This document shows positions 1 through 10,327 of a stretch of DNA of 64,000 bases, one piece after another (the stretch's first letter is position 1; each line of letters opens with the position of its first letter). This DNA is from Rhizobium sp. R711 (GTDB taxonomy: Bacteria; Pseudomonadota; Alphaproteobacteria; Rhizobiales; Rhizobiaceae). Position numbers and translations under genes: made by a program. Under the pieces are notes generated by a model. It had not been told where the DNA came from. It did not search any database and worked only from the letters and a program-made list of their open reading frames with translations. The stretch lies in contig NZ_LOKZ01000002.1 in NCBI RefSeq assembly GCF_002211365.1, positions 124,001 through 188,000 of the forward strand, read 5' to 3'.

Positions 1-599
1 GCAACCGGCGAAAAGGCCGATGATGGCTTCGATTGGAAGAAGCCGAATCCCTTGGCGAGTTCGTCGGGAATGAGGCCTCGAAGCGACACGTCATTCACCA
101 GCATTACCAGCCGGATTGCATCGTATGCCTGCTCGGATGTGGCGCCCATCGGGACGTCATCGACAATAACCGCGATCTCGCCTTCCATGTCGATGCCATA
201 CGCATCGTCGGCAGCAAGGATCGGATCGCGCGGTGCAAGGAAGCTGTCGGAACCGCCCTGGTACATGAGCGGATCGGTCCAAAACGACCGCGGCATTTCG
301 GCGTTGCGCGCCTTGCGCACCAATTCGACATGATTGACGTAGGCCGATCCATCTGCCCATTGGTAGGCACGCGGCAGCGGCGAATGCACAAGCCGTGGCT
401 CAAAGGGCTGAGACGGTTCCAAGCCGGCTTCCAGCCGCTCACCGATAAGAGAAAGTTTCGGCGCCGTTTGCGCCCATGTGTCCAGTGCTGCCTGCAGGGT
501 ACGGGCGACCTTGCCTGCATGGGCAAAGCGCGTCAGGTCTCGGGAGACGACGATCAGTTGGCCATCTCGAGTGGCATCTTTGAGTGTGGCGAGCTTCAT
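1..599 (-). CDS. fahA: Fumarylacetoacetase-family hydrolase, C-terminus cut by window edge
   Basis: The minus-strand frame opens at an ATG read from 599 and stays open to the edge of the window, giving 199 residues. The protein is a fumarylacetoacetate hydrolase (FAH) family member, which in the tyrosine pathway cleaves 4-fumarylacetoacetate to fumarate and acetoacetate. The metal-binding pattern of the family is visible: MEGEIAV around residues 138-144 with E139 and E141, and an Asp in VNDVSLR near residue 170. The N-terminal part resembles the extra N-terminal domain of bacterial FahA. It starts 24 bases after the hmgA stop on the same strand, so the two genes are almost certainly cotranscribed. 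The neighbouring homogentisate and 4-hydroxyphenylpyruvate dioxygenases make fumarylacetoacetase the likely role. Confidence 0.9.
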   Translation of the reverse strand, partial: MKLATLKDATRDGQLIVVSRDLTRFAHAGKVARTLQAALDTWAQTAPKLSLIGERLEAGLEPSQPFEPRLVHSPLPRAYQWADGSAYVNHVELVRKARNAEMPRSFWTDPLMYQGGSDSFLAPRDPILAADDAYGIDMEGEIAVIVDDVPMGATSEQAYDAIRLVMLVNDVSLRGLIPDELAKGFGFFQSKPSSAFSPV

Positions 600-623
600 G
601 GGTTATGTCCTCAGTCGAACAGA

Positions 624-1982
624 TCATCTCACGCCTGGGCTTCCATCGAAGCGCCTTTCGAGGCCATCCCAGCAATCGATGTAATCGTCCTGCAGTGTTT
701 CCAGCTCAGCGGCGTATTTCGTCAATTGTTGCGGGAAACGGGTCTCGAACATGAAGGCCATTGTATGATCGAGCTTGACCGGCTTCAGGTCCATGTTGGA
801 CGCCTTTTCGAATCCTGGCGCGTCCGGTCCATGCGGCAGCATCATGTTGTGCAGGCTCATCCCGCCTGGAACGAAGCCCTTTTCCTTGGCGTCGTACTGT
901 CCATGGATTAGCCCCATGAACTCGCTCATGATGTTGCGATGATACCACGGCGGTCGGAAGGTGTGCTCGGCAACAAGCCAGCGCGGCGGAAAAATCACGA
1001 AGTCGACATTTGCCGTGCCCTCTTCGCCACTCGGCGCGGTCAGGACCGTAAAGATCGACGGGTCGGGGTGATCGAAGAGAATGGCCCCGACCGGGGAGAA
1101 CGTCCTTAGATCATATTTGAAGGGAGTGTAGTTTCCGTGCCAGGCGACGACGTCGAGCGGTGAGTGATCGATCTGCGTCACATAGAACTTGCCGCACCAT
1201 TTCACATGGACACGGCACGCTGTTTCCTTGTCCTCGAAGGCAGCGACCGGCGTCTTGAAGTCGCGGGCGTTTGCCAGGCAGTTGGCGCCGATCGGTCCAC
1301 GATCCGGCATGGTGAACTTCGCTCCGTAGTTTTCGCAGATGTAGCCGCGCCATTCGGGTCCGTCGCCGAGACGTGAAACCTTGAACATCATTCCGCGGGG
1401 GATCAGGCAGATTTCCGCCGGCTCGACCTGCATGATGCCCATCTCGGTGAAGACGCTGATGGCGCCGAGTTGCGGAACGATGAGCAGTTCGCCGTCGGCA
1501 TTGAAGAAATAGTCATCGACCATATCCGCATTGAAGACATAGGCATGTGCGGCCATTCCGACCTGGGTCAGGACGTCGCCGGCTGCCGTCATCGTTCGGA
1601 TTCCGGCAAGAAGGTCAGCGTTCCCGGTGGGAGCCGGAATCGGATCCCAGCGCAATTGACCGAGCGGCAGCGAGTGATCGTCGAGACATGGCGCGGATTT
1701 CCAGAAAGGGTAGCTCGAAGTGGCAAACCGGCGCGTGTGGCGGACGCTTGGCCTGATACGATAAAGCCAGGAACGCTCGTTTGTTCCTCTCGGAGCCGTG
1801 AACGGCGATCCGGACAGCTGTTCGGCATAAAGGCCATAGTTGCATTTTTGCGGGCTGTTCTGGCCCTGCGGCAATGCTTGCGGGAGCGCCTCGGTCTCGA
1901 AGTCATTGCCGAAACCTGGCATGTAGGCCGGCTCCCTGGTTCCCGCCCGCGCACGAGAACTCAGTGCTTCGGTGGTGTCCAT
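624..1982 (-). CDS. hmgA: Homogentisate 1,2-dioxygenase
   Basis: 452 residues, the normal length of the family. It opens the ring of homogentisate to maleylacetoacetate, the central step of tyrosine and phenylalanine degradation, using ferrous iron and oxygen in the cytoplasm. The iron ligands can be placed by family spacing at H348 and E354 (in [12 protein letters not shown]) and H384 (in NMMLPHGPD), the same 6- and 30-residue spacing as the human enzyme. The start at 1982 begins MDTTEALSS; a later Met in the segment [11 protein letters not shown] would remove conserved sequence. It faces the MarR gene across a 68-base spacer that carries an inverted repeat, and is followed by the fumarylacetoacetase gene. 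Confidence 0.97.
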   Translation of the reverse strand: MDTTEALSSRARAGTREPAYMPGFGNDFETEALPQALPQGQNSPQKCNYGLYAEQLSGSPFTAPRGTNERSWLYRIRPSVRHTRRFATSSYPFWKSAPCLDDHSLPLGQLRWDPIPAPTGNADLLAGIRTMTAAGDVLTQVGMAAHAYVFNADMVDDYFFNADGELLIVPQLGAISVFTEMGIMQVEPAEICLIPRGMMFKVSRLGDGPEWRGYICENYGAKFTMPDRGPIGANCLANARDFKTPVAAFEDKETACRVHVKWCGKFYVTQIDHSPLDVVAWHGNYTPFKYDLRTFSPVGAILFDHPDPSIFTVLTAPSGEEGTANVDFVIFPPRWLVAEHTFRPPWYHRNIMSEFMGLIHGQYDAKEKGFVPGGMSLHNMMLPHGPDAPGFEKASNMDLKPVKLDHTMAFMFETRFPQQLTKYAAELETLQDDYIDCWDGLERRFDGSPGVR

Positions 1983-2003
1983 GCTTGCGTCTCCTCCATT
2001 TAT

Positions 2004-2038
2004 ATAGTTACAAATGTAACCGTCGATTTTGTAACTAT
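2004..2038. promoter_or_regulatory. Candidate MarR operator between hmgA and marR
   Basis: ATAGTTACAAA at 2004-2014 and its exact reverse complement TTTGTAACTAT at 2028-2038 form an 11-base inverted repeat with a 13-base spacer. An inner half site GTAAC at 2016-2020 pairs with GTTAC at 2007-2011, so three GTTAC/GTAAC elements are present. The repeat lies in the 68-base gap between the divergent hmgA and MarR starts, where autoregulation plus control of hmgA is typical of the MarR family. Binding is inferred. Confidence 0.7.
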
Positions 2039-2050
2039 CAAGGAGCAGCC

Positions 2051-2503
2051 ATGGAAAGTGGATTCGAGCTCGACGGCTTTATTCCCTACCGGCTCAATCG
2101 GGCATCGGAACTCATCAGCCAATCATTCGCGCGGCAGTACAAGCAGGAGTTCGATCTCACTCGTCCCGAATGGCGCACGCTTGCCGCACTCGGCAGTGTC
2201 GGCGTGATGACGGCAAAGGACATCGCGGCCCATTCACATATGCATAAGACAAAGGTGAGTCGGGCCGTCCATGCGCTCGAGCAGCGCCATTGGCTGAAGA
2301 GAATTCCAAGCTACACCGATCGACGTTTCGAGCAGATCGAACTCACCGCGCTCGGACGTGAATACTATCGCAAAATCACGGTTCTTGCCCACCAGTACCA
2401 GGAGACGGTACGCCTGAAACTTGGCGAAGAGGCGATACGCCATCTCGACCTGGCGCTTGCGGCGATCGAGGCATCCGCAGGACTGCGGCGCAAACTGAAA
2501 TGA
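2051..2503 (+). CDS. MarR-family transcriptional regulator
   Basis: 150 residues from the ATG at 2051, which follows an AAGGAGC ribosome site at 2039-2045; an upstream in-frame extension lies inside hmgA and is rejected. It has the MarR winged-helix layout: a helical N-terminus, the [12 protein letters not shown] helix, recognition helix segment [14 protein letters not shown] around residues 63-76, and a wing containing [13 protein letters not shown] with the conserved D-R pair. MarR proteins usually repress a neighbouring catabolic gene and respond to an aromatic ligand. Being divergent from hmgA with a shared inverted repeat, it probably controls the homogentisate operon; the ligand could be homogentisate or a relative, which is inference. 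Confidence 0.9.
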   Translation: MESGFELDGFIPYRLNRASELISQSFARQYKQEFDLTRPEWRTLAALGSVGVMTAKDIAAHSHMHKTKVSRAVHALEQRHWLKRIPSYTDRRFEQIELTALGREYYRKITVLAHQYQETVRLKLGEEAIRHLDLALAAIEASAGLRRKLK

Positions 2504-2505
2504 AC

Positions 2506-2979
2506 CTATGATCCGCTGAGCGGGTAGCCTTCGAAGTTCTTCAACGTATCGAGCACGATCGAGGTTTTCACGTGCTGCACGGATTCGTGCGGCAACAAAA
2601 CGTCGTTGACGAACCGCGAAAGGCCGGACAGGCCGCGGGTCGCGACTTTCAGGTGATAGTCCATCTCGCCGGTCAGCGCATAGGCTTCCAGAACCTCCGG
2701 AAGGCCGTTGACCAATTGCGCAAAGCGGCGGGCATTGTCGCGATTGTGGGTTGCCAGCGTGACCGAGATGACGACCAGCAGACTGAGCCCCAGCCTGTCG
2801 GGATCGAGCTGTGCCTGATAGCCGCGAATGAAACCCTCTGCTTCCAGTCGCGTTCGCCGTCGCGAGCATTGGGAGGCCGAAAGGCTGATGCGCTCGGACA
2901 GTTCGATATTGCTCAATCTCCCATCGCCTTGGAGTTCGGCCAGGATCTTCAGATCAAAACCATCCAATTGCTCAGACAT
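2506..2979 (-). CDS. Lrp/AsnC-family regulator of hppD (probable)
   Basis: 157 residues from the ATG at 2979; a longer frame to 3027 would add residues not typical of the family, which normally begins with LDxxDLKIL as seen here. The N-terminal helix-turn-helix covers about residues 5-60 (LSNIELSERISLSASQCSRR), followed by the RAM ligand-binding domain with the GEMDYHLKV strand. Lrp/AsnC proteins of this type often activate a divergent amino-acid catabolic gene. It is divergent from hppD with TTGCAT repeats between them, and it converges with the MarR gene, the two stops being 2 bases apart. Tyrosine, phenylalanine or hydroxyphenylpyruvate is a reasonable effector, by inference. Confidence 0.9.
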   Translation of the reverse strand: MSEQLDGFDLKILAELQGDGRLSNIELSERISLSASQCSRRRTRLEAEGFIRGYQAQLDPDRLGLSLLVVISVTLATHNRDNARRFAQLVNGLPEVLEAYALTGEMDYHLKVATRGLSGLSRFVNDVLLPHESVQHVKTSIVLDTLKNFEGYPLSGS

Positions 2980-2998
2980 TGTACGATCACCCGCTCTT

Positions 2999-3078
2999 TT
3001 GCATGTTCCGTGCAGATATTTTGCCATCGACGCCTACAATGCAAGCACATTGCATGGAAACAGGTCCATAATTTGCAT
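2999..3078. promoter_or_regulatory. TTGCAT repeat array, candidate Lrp-type operator
   Basis: TTGCAT or its complement occurs four times in 80 bases: 2999-3004, 3039-3044 (as ATGCAA), 3050-3055 and 3073-3078. The middle two form a perfect 17-base inverted repeat with a 5-base spacer at 3039-3055. The array fills the gap between the divergent Lrp-family gene and hppD, as expected for a multimeric Lrp-like regulator binding several sites. Confidence 0.65.
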
Positions 3079-3105
3079 TCGACATTCCAGTCAAAGGAGG
3101 AACAG

Positions 3106-4212
3106 ATGGGCCCGTATCCGCACGATGCACCGCCGTCTCAGATCACAGTGGACAATCCTGCCGGTACGGACGGGTTCGAGTTTGTCGAATTCGCCCACCC
3201 CGCGCCCGAGAAGCTGGCGGAATTGTTCGAGCGTATGGGCTATCGGGTCGTCGCCGAGCATAAGTCCAAGAACATTAGGGTCTGGCGTCAAGGTGACATC
3301 AACTACATCGTCAATGCCGAGCCGGGCAGCCATGCCATGCGCTTCGTCGAGGATCACGGTCCCTGCGCGCCCTCGATGGCATGGCGCGTCGTCGATGCCA
3401 AGCATGCGTTCGATCACGCCGTTGCCAAGGGCGCGACGCCCTACGAGGGTAACGACAAGACCCTTGATGTGCCGGCGATTGTCGGCATTGGCGGGTCTCT
3501 TCTCTACTTCATCGAGCGCTACGGTGCGAAAGGTTCGGCTTACGATCTCGAATTCGATTGGCTCGGCGAGGGTGATCCGAGGCCCGAGGGTGTCGGGTTC
3601 TTCTATCTCGATCACCTGACCCATAACGTTTATCGCGGCAACATGGACAAGTGGTGGGACTTTTACCGCAAGCTCTTCAATTTCAAGCAGATTCACTTCT
3701 TCAACATCGACGGCCGCATCACCGGGCTGATGAGCCGTGCTATCACCTCGCCTTGCGGCAAGATCCGTATCCCGTTGAATGAATCGAAGGACGAGACCAG
3801 TCAGATCGAAGAGTATCTAAAGAAGTACAAAGGCGAAGGCATCCAGCACATTGCTGTCGGAACCAATGCCATCTACGAGGCGACCGATAAGCTTGCTGAA
3901 AACGGCCTACGCTTCATGCCAGGCCCACCGCAGACCTACTATGATATGTCACGCGAGCGCGTCCATGAACATGACGAACCGCTCGACAGAATGGCCAGGC
4001 ACGGCATTCTCATCGACGGCGAAGGCGTACTCGATGGCGGCACGACAAAGATCCTGTTGCAGATTTTCTCGAAGACGGTGATCGGTCCGATTTTCTTTGA
4101 GTTCATCCAGCGCAAGGGCGATGAAGGTTTCGGCGAGGGCAACTTCCGGGCACTTTTCGAATCCATCGAAGCCGATCAGATACGCCGCGGCGTGATCAAG
4201 CCCGCCGCCTAG
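3106..4212 (+). CDS. hppD: 4-hydroxyphenylpyruvate dioxygenase
   Basis: 368 residues from the ATG at 3106, preceded by AAAGGAGG at 3093-3100; the longer upstream frame overlaps the divergent regulator and is rejected. The enzyme converts 4-hydroxyphenylpyruvate to homogentisate with loss of CO2. It has the two-domain vicinal-oxygen-chelate fold, and the iron ligands can be placed at H170 (YLDHLTHNV), H248 (GIQHIAVGT) and E332 (IFFEFIQRKGD), with near-identical spacing to the Pseudomonas enzyme. It feeds HmgA in the adjacent operon. It is monocistronic and converges with the transporter gene that ends at 4233. Confidence 0.97.
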   Translation: MGPYPHDAPPSQITVDNPAGTDGFEFVEFAHPAPEKLAELFERMGYRVVAEHKSKNIRVWRQGDINYIVNAEPGSHAMRFVEDHGPCAPSMAWRVVDAKHAFDHAVAKGATPYEGNDKTLDVPAIVGIGGSLLYFIERYGAKGSAYDLEFDWLGEGDPRPEGVGFFYLDHLTHNVYRGNMDKWWDFYRKLFNFKQIHFFNIDGRITGLMSRAITSPCGKIRIPLNESKDETSQIEEYLKKYKGEGIQHIAVGTNAIYEATDKLAENGLRFMPGPPQTYYDMSRERVHEHDEPLDRMARHGILIDGEGVLDGGTTKILLQIFSKTVIGPIFFEFIQRKGDEGFGEGNFRALFESIEADQIRRGVIKPAA

Positions 4213-4232
4213 CAGTCGACCTAAGTGCGCGA

Positions 4233-5150
4233 TCAATGGCCGTCGAGGGCAACGGCCTCTGGCGGCACTGTTTCGAGCAGGTTCTTGCGGTGGAAGATAA
4301 ACAGGCCGGCGACGACGATGATCGTGCCGCCCGTGATCACGTAGAGATCCGGAACGTCGCCGAAGAAGACGTATCCAAGCGCAATTGCCCAGATCAACAG
4401 GCTGTATTGCAGCGGTGCCAGCAGTGACGCTGGGGCGAGCTTCAGCGAACGTGTGATCAAAAGGTGGGCGCAGGAGGCAATGACGCCAAGCGCAAGCATG
4501 CCGGCGAGCTCGACTGTCGTGGTCGGCTGCCACGTGCCGATCGAGAGCACTGCCCCGACGACCAGCGCCGCGACCATCTGCCACGTCACGAGCGTCGTGT
4601 CGCTGGTGTTGCGGAGATGCCGGTTGAGAACCAGCGTCATCGCAAAGGACAGGCTGCCGACAATGCCGAAGAGCGAGGGCAGCGACAGCATTGCGGATGA
4701 TGGACGCAGTGCGATCACCACCCCGCAGAAGCCCACGAAGACCGCTAGCCATCTGCGCCGGCCGATCCGCTCGTTGAGGAAGAAGTGCGAGAGCGCGGCA
4801 ACGTAAATCGGGCCTGCCATGTAGAAGGTCATGACGTCAGCGAGCGGCAGGTAGGCGACCGCGGCGTAGAACAGGCCGACATCGAACGTGGCGAAGAGCA
4901 CGCGCAGAAACTGCAGCCCTTTCTGCTCCAGCCTGACGAGTTGGACAGGACCCTGCCGCGCGATGAGCGGCCCCAGGATGGCGAAACTTCCGAGCGAGCG
5001 GATGAGAAGCACCTGCCCGACAGAAAAGTCTGTCACCAGCCACTTACCCATCGCGTCGTTGAGGGCGAAGAGAAAGTCCCCGAGCAGCATCAGAGCAACG
5101 CCCATCGCTGCGACGTTCTTGAGCACAGACGCGGTGGGCTGCGGTAGCAT
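4233..5150 (-). CDS. EamA/DMT-family transporter, ten membrane helices
   Basis: 305 residues from the ATG at 5150 (MLPQPTAS), which has an AGGA ribosome site about nine bases upstream; a frame running to 5354 would overlap the preceding gene and start in low-complexity arginine-rich sequence. Two EamA repeats can be read, the first with the LLGDFLFALNDAMGKWL helix and the second starting near the LSLPSLFGIVGSLSFAM segment. Members of this inner-membrane family are proton- or gradient-driven exporters or importers of small metabolites. It is the last gene of the operon that starts with the Liv-type binding protein at 12318. It may export an intermediate or take up a related compound; the substrate cannot be read from sequence. 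Confidence 0.85.
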   Translation of the reverse strand: MLPQPTASVLKNVAAMGVALMLLGDFLFALNDAMGKWLVTDFSVGQVLLIRSLGSFAILGPLIARQGPVQLVRLEQKGLQFLRVLFATFDVGLFYAAVAYLPLADVMTFYMAGPIYVAALSHFFLNERIGRRRWLAVFVGFCGVVIALRPSSAMLSLPSLFGIVGSLSFAMTLVLNRHLRNTSDTTLVTWQMVAALVVGAVLSIGTWQPTTTVELAGMLALGVIASCAHLLITRSLKLAPASLLAPLQYSLLIWAIALGYVFFGDVPDLYVITGGTIIVVAGLFIFHRKNLLETVPPEAVALDGH

Positions 5151-5235
5151 GTCAAAATTCCTGTAGCCAGCCACCGCCTCGTTGCGGCAGGCGGGCGTCG
5201 CGCATATAGAACAGAGTGTCAAGTCGTTACGGAAG

Positions 5236-6120
5236 CTATTGCGACTTGCCGCGGAGCATTTCGATGATCGCCGAGAAATCGCGCCCGCCATTCCCCTGTT
5301 TCTCGAAGAGAGCGTAAAGCTGCGAGGCTTCGGCTCCAAGCGGCGTCGACGCACCGGTGGATAGAGCCGCCTCCTGTGACAGCCGCAGGTCCTTCAGCAT
5401 CAGCGCGGCCGCAAACCCCGGCTTGTAGTCGTTGTTCGCGGGCGATGTCGGAACTGGCCCCGGGACAGGGCAATAGGTGCTGATTGACCAGCATTGACCC
5501 GACGATGTCGAGGCAACGTCGAACAGGGCCTGATGGGAAAGGCCGAGTTTCTCACCGAGCGCGAAGGCCTCGCAGACGCCGATCATCGATATGCCGAGGA
5601 TCATGTTATTGCAGATCTTGGCCGCTTGTCCGGCGCCTGCATCCCCGCAATGAACGATCTTCTTGCCCATAGCTTCCAGGATCGGCTTGGCCTTCGCAAA
5701 GGCCTCGTCGGAACCTCCGGCCATAAAAGTCAGCGTGCCAGCCGCCGCCCCGCCGGTGCCGCCCGAAACCGGGGCGTCAAGGGAAAGGCAACCGGCGCTG
5801 CTCGCCATGTCGTGCGCCTTGCGGGCGCTGTCGACGTCGATCGTGGAACTGTCGATCACAAGCGTACCGGCGCAGATCGAGCGGAGGATATCGGTCCAGG
5901 CGCTGAGAACGTGCCTGCCCTGTGGCAGCATGGTCACGACGATTTCCGCGTCCGAGACCGCCTGGCTGATATGGCTTGCTGCGGTCACGCCGTGTGCTTC
6001 TGCCGCTTGCAGGACCGGGGCTGCCAGGTCGAACCCGGTGACCTCGTGCCCGGCCTTGACGAGGTTGGCGGCCATAGGTCCGCCCATATTGCCGAGCCCG
6101 ATGAAGGCGATCCTTGCCAT
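5236..6120 (-). CDS. mmsB: 3-hydroxyisobutyrate dehydrogenase
   Basis: 294 residues. It oxidises 3-hydroxyisobutyrate to methylmalonate semialdehyde with NAD, a step in valine breakdown. The Rossmann motif GLGNMGGPMAANL is at residues 8-20, the substrate-binding DAPVSGGTGGA at about 116, and the catalytic Lys sits in AGQAAKICNN near residue 169. The C-terminal stretch PVPGPVPTSPANNDYKPG followed by LMLKDL is the signature of true 3-hydroxyisobutyrate dehydrogenases within the beta-hydroxyacid family. It starts 9 bases after the GMC oxidoreductase, so it is translated from the same message. Another beta-hydroxyacid made by the upstream oxidoreductase remains possible as substrate. Confidence 0.9.
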   Translation of the reverse strand: MARIAFIGLGNMGGPMAANLVKAGHEVTGFDLAAPVLQAAEAHGVTAASHISQAVSDAEIVVTMLPQGRHVLSAWTDILRSICAGTLVIDSSTIDVDSARKAHDMASSAGCLSLDAPVSGGTGGAAAGTLTFMAGGSDEAFAKAKPILEAMGKKIVHCGDAGAGQAAKICNNMILGISMIGVCEAFALGEKLGLSHQALFDVASTSSGQCWSISTYCPVPGPVPTSPANNDYKPGFAAALMLKDLRLSQEAALSTGASTPLGAEASQLYALFEKQGNGGRDFSAIIEMLRGKSQ

Positions 6121-6129
6121 GGCATTCTC

Positions 6130-7725
6130 CTATCTGTTGTCTTCCAGAATCATGGTCGCCGCCTTTTCGGCGATCATGATGGTCGGTGAATTGGTGTTGC
6201 CCGAGGTGATCGTCGGCATCACGGAGGCGTCGGCAATGCGAAGCTTCGCCAGCACCCTGAATTTCAGGCGCGGGTCAACGACACTGTCGCGATCGGACCC
6301 CATTCGACAGGTTCCGACGGGATGAAAGATCGTCGTCCCGATATCGCCGGCCGCCTGCGCCAGTTCTGCATCTGTATGATAGCTGGGGCCCGGCTTGAAC
6401 TCCTCGGGATTAAATCGCGCGAATGACGGTTGCGCGATGATTTTCCGTGTCAGGCGTATCGAACGGATAGCTATGTCGCGATCGCGTTCGGTCGAGAGAT
6501 AGTTCGGGCTGATTGTCGGTTGGGCGGCAAAATCGGGGCTCACTACATGGACTGAACCGCGGCTTTCGGGTCTGAGATTGCAGACGCTCGCCGTGATGGC
6601 AGGGAATGGATGAACTGGATCGCCAAACTTCTCGAGCGACACCGGCTGCACATGATATTGAAGATCAGGTGTCTCCTTGTCTGGACCGGAGCGGGTAAAG
6701 ATGCCGAGTTGGCTCGGGGCCATAGCCATCGGTCCTGAGCGCCTGACGAGATATTCCAGACCGATCGTGGCCTTGCCGATGAGGCTTGTCGCCTTCTCGT
6801 TCAGTGTCGGAACGCCGGTGACCTTGTAGGCCATCCGAAGCTGCAGGTGGTCCTGCAAGTTCTCGCCAATGGCCTTCACCTCCGCGGCGACCTCGATGCC
6901 CGCATTTTTGAGCACCTCACCGCGGCCGATGCCTGACAGTTCCAGAATATGTGGTGAACCGATCGCGCCTGCCGCAAGGATGGTTTCCCGTGCTGCGTAA
7001 GCGCGTCTGGTGTTGCCGCCATGATGATAGTCGACGCCACTGACCGCACCTTCCTCGATCAGCAGCCGGGATACCTGTGCTTTCGTCAGAACCGTCAGAT
7101 TGCCACGTCGCATGGCCGGACGCAGGAAAGCCTTGGCGGTGTTCCAGCGAATGCCAGATCGTTGATTGACGTCGAAATAGCCCGATCCTTCATTATTGCC
7201 CGTGTTGAAATCCGCGCTTTCGGGAATGCCTGCTTCCCTCGCGGCCGCCTGAAAAGCATCGAGCACCGCCCAGCGAACACGGGCTTTCTCCACGCGCCAT
7301 TCCCCGCCCGAGCCATGCACATCACTCTCGCCGCGATAGAAATCCTCCGACTTGCGGAAGAATGGCAGCACGTCCTCCCAGCTCCAGCCGGCGCATCCCA
7401 TTTGCCGCCAGAGATCAAAGTCGCGCGCCTGACCGCGCATGTAGATCATGCCGTTGATCGAGGAGCAGCCGCCAAGCACCTTGCCGCGCGGATAGTTGAG
7501 CGCGCGTCCGTTCAATCCGTCCTGCGGCGCGGTCGTGAAGCACCAATCGGTGCGCGGGTTGTTGATGCAGTAGAGATAGCCGACGGGAATATGAATCCAG
7601 TGATAATTGTCGCTTCCGCCGGCTTCCAGCAAGAGAACGCGCGCGTCCCTGTCCTCGGACAACCGATTGGCGAGCACGCAGCCGGCGCTGCCGGCACCAA
7701 TGATGATGTAGTCGAAGCGATCCAT
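6130..7725 (-). CDS. GMC-family FAD alcohol/choline dehydrogenase
   Basis: 531 residues from the ATG at 7725 ([16 protein letters not shown]); a longer frame to 7800 runs into livM and is rejected. The FAD-binding [16 protein letters not shown] lies at residues 9-24, the first GMC signature is [18 protein letters not shown] near 80-97, and the second is [17 protein letters not shown] near 260. The catalytic pair is visible as His in [12 protein letters not shown] and Asn in [10 protein letters not shown] near the end. The family oxidises primary alcohols, choline or polyethylene-glycol-like substrates. Placed between a Liv-type importer and MmsB, it probably oxidises the imported compound or its breakdown alcohol; the substrate is unknown. 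Confidence 0.92.
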   Translation of the reverse strand: MDRFDYIIIGAGSAGCVLANRLSEDRDARVLLLEAGGSDNYHWIHIPVGYLYCINNPRTDWCFTTAPQDGLNGRALNYPRGKVLGGCSSINGMIYMRGQARDFDLWRQMGCAGWSWEDVLPFFRKSEDFYRGESDVHGSGGEWRVEKARVRWAVLDAFQAAAREAGIPESADFNTGNNEGSGYFDVNQRSGIRWNTAKAFLRPAMRRGNLTVLTKAQVSRLLIEEGAVSGVDYHHGGNTRRAYAARETILAAGAIGSPHILELSGIGRGEVLKNAGIEVAAEVKAIGENLQDHLQLRMAYKVTGVPTLNEKATSLIGKATIGLEYLVRRSGPMAMAPSQLGIFTRSGPDKETPDLQYHVQPVSLEKFGDPVHPFPAITASVCNLRPESRGSVHVVSPDFAAQPTISPNYLSTERDRDIAIRSIRLTRKIIAQPSFARFNPEEFKPGPSYHTDAELAQAAGDIGTTIFHPVGTCRMGSDRDSVVDPRLKFRVLAKLRIADASVMPTITSGNTNSPTIMIAEKAATMILEDNR

Positions 7726-7741
7726 GCGAATGCCCGGCGAG

Positions 7742-8737
7742 TTAGCGGCGGTAGACGAAGCCGAGTTTCCGGCCGAGGCGCGACGCGTAGAACTCGCCAA
7801 TGATGCCGCGGCGGAATATCAACACGCAAATCATGAATACGATGCCGGTGATGATCGTCACCGGGAATTCCGATGTTGCAAGGTAGTTTTCCAGCGTAAC
7901 GACGAGGCCTGCACCAAAGAGCGGACCAATCAGCGTGCCGATACCGCCAAGCAGCGTCATCAGGATCACTTCGCCGGACATCTGCCAGGCAACGTCGGTC
8001 AAGGTCGCGAACTGGAAGACGAGCGCTTTCACCGCCCCTGCCAACCCGGCGAGTGCTGCCGACATTACGAACGCGCCGAGCTTGTAGCGGGCAACGGAGT
8101 AGCCAAGCGATATCGCCCGCTGCTCGTTTTCGCGGATCGATTTCAGGATCATTCCGAACGGCGAATTGATGAAGCGCCAGATGATCAGGATGCCGATGAC
8201 GAAAACTGCCAGCACGAAATAATACATGCTGGTCGAGTTATTGAGATCGAGGATCCCGAACAGCTGGCCGCGCGGCACGGACTGGATACCGTCCTCTCCA
8301 TGCGTGAACTCAGCTTGCAGGCAGAAGAAGAAAAACATCTGAGACAAAGCGAGCGTAATCATCGCGAAATAGATGCCCTGCCGGCGGATCGCGAAGAAAC
8401 CCATGACGAGACCGAGGATGGCAGCACCCGCAACGCCGACCAGGATGCCAAGCTCAGGGGAAAGTCCCCATTCCTTCACGACATGGGCGGTAAAATAGGC
8501 GGCACCGCCGAAGAACGTCGCATGGCCGAAGGATAGAAGGCCAGTATAGCCGAGCAACAGATTAAAGGCGCAGGCAAACAGCGCGAAGCATAAGAGCTTC
8601 ATGAGAAAAATCGGGTAGAAGAAGAACGGCGCCAGCAGCAAAAGCAGCAGGCCGATCACGAGGAAGGCCGCCTGCACCGAGATGGCGGTTCGGCTTTTTT
8701 CTGTCCTGATGGTTTCGGTGATCTCTGTCATCGTCAC
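7742..8737 (-). CDS. livM: Branched-chain amino-acid-type ABC permease LivM
   Basis: 331 residues from a GTG at 8737 whose first base overlaps the livH stop (GTGA); an ATG two codons later at 8731 is an equally possible start. It is the LivM-type inner-membrane subunit with about nine hydrophobic helices and the family EAA-like loop around [19 protein letters not shown]. It pairs with LivH to form the translocation channel for the substrate delivered by the binding protein encoded at 11113-12318. Translational coupling with livH is suggested by the overlap. A stretch of basic sequence, [15 protein letters not shown], ends the protein. Confidence 0.92.
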   Translation of the reverse strand: MTMTEITETIRTEKSRTAISVQAAFLVIGLLLLLLAPFFFYPIFLMKLLCFALFACAFNLLLGYTGLLSFGHATFFGGAAYFTAHVVKEWGLSPELGILVGVAGAAILGLVMGFFAIRRQGIYFAMITLALSQMFFFFCLQAEFTHGEDGIQSVPRGQLFGILDLNNSTSMYYFVLAVFVIGILIIWRFINSPFGMILKSIRENEQRAISLGYSVARYKLGAFVMSAALAGLAGAVKALVFQFATLTDVAWQMSGEVILMTLLGGIGTLIGPLFGAGLVVTLENYLATSEFPVTIITGIVFMICVLIFRRGIIGEFYASRLGRKLGFVYRR

Positions 8738-9621
8738 GCATCCCGGCCAAAGAGGCCCGCGGGCCTGATGAGAAGCACAATTGCCATGATGACGAAGATC
8801 ACGATGTTGGATGCCTCCGGATAGAAGACCTTGGTCAGACCTTCGGCGATACCGAGGACATAGCCGGTGATGATCGCCCCCATGATCGAGCCCATCCCGC
8901 CAACCACGACGACGGCAAAGACGACGATGATCATGCTGGAGCCCATCAGCGGCGACACTTGATAGATCGGTGCGGCAAGCACGCCCGCGAAAGCCGCAAG
9001 ACCGGCTCCAAGCGCATAAGTCAATGTCAGTAGAATCGGCACGTTGACGCCGAATACCTGGACAAGGGTCGCATTTTCGGTGGCGGCCCTCAGATAGGCG
9101 CCAAGCTTCGTCCTCTCGATCAGCAGCCAGGTGCCAAGACAGACCACAAGCGAGACGACGACGACCCAGCCGCGATAGATTGGCAGGAACATGAAGCCGA
9201 GATTGAGGGCGCCGGCGAGTGCTGCGGGCTGCGCATAGGGCTGGCCTGATGAGCCGTAGAGGTAGCGGAACGTGCCTTCGACCGCCAGGGCAAGGCCGAA
9301 GGTGAAGAGCAGCCCATAGAGCGGATCGAGATCATAGAGCCGGCGAAGGAACAGTCGCTCGATGACCGCGCCGGCCAGTCCGACGATGACGGGCGCCAGG
9401 ATCAGCGACGGCCAGTAACCGATGCCGGCATAGGCAAGCAGAAGATAGGCAACGAAGGCGCCGAGCATATACTGCGCGCCATGCGCGAAATTGATGACGC
9501 GCAACAAGCCGAAGATGATGGCGAGCCCGAGGCTCAAAAGGGCATAAAAAGAGCCGTTGATCAGGCCGATCAGCAACTGGCCCATGAACGCCTGCAGGGG
9601 AATGCCGAAGATCATCGTCAT
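8734..9621 (-). CDS. livH: Branched-chain amino-acid-type ABC permease LivH
   Basis: 295 residues from the ATG at 9621 (MTMIFGIPLQAF), four bases after the livF stop. LivH-type permease with the hallmark GLRVINFAHG-like segment, here LLRVINFAHGAQYMLGAF near residues 40-57, and the C-terminal GGMGSIMGAIITGYVLGI motif. It forms the membrane channel with LivM. Longer frames upstream lie inside livF and are rejected. Gene order binding protein-livG-livF-livH-livM is unusual only in having the ATPases before the permeases. Family members carry branched amino acids, amides, urea and aromatic acids, so the gene name does not fix the substrate. Confidence 0.92.
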   Translation of the reverse strand: MTMIFGIPLQAFMGQLLIGLINGSFYALLSLGLAIIFGLLRVINFAHGAQYMLGAFVAYLLLAYAGIGYWPSLILAPVIVGLAGAVIERLFLRRLYDLDPLYGLLFTFGLALAVEGTFRYLYGSSGQPYAQPAALAGALNLGFMFLPIYRGWVVVVSLVVCLGTWLLIERTKLGAYLRAATENATLVQVFGVNVPILLTLTYALGAGLAAFAGVLAAPIYQVSPLMGSSMIIVVFAVVVVGGMGSIMGAIITGYVLGIAEGLTKVFYPEASNIVIFVIMAIVLLIRPAGLFGRDA

Positions 9622-9625
9622 CAGG

Positions 9626-10326
<701 letters not shown>

Positions 10327-10327
<1 letters not shown>

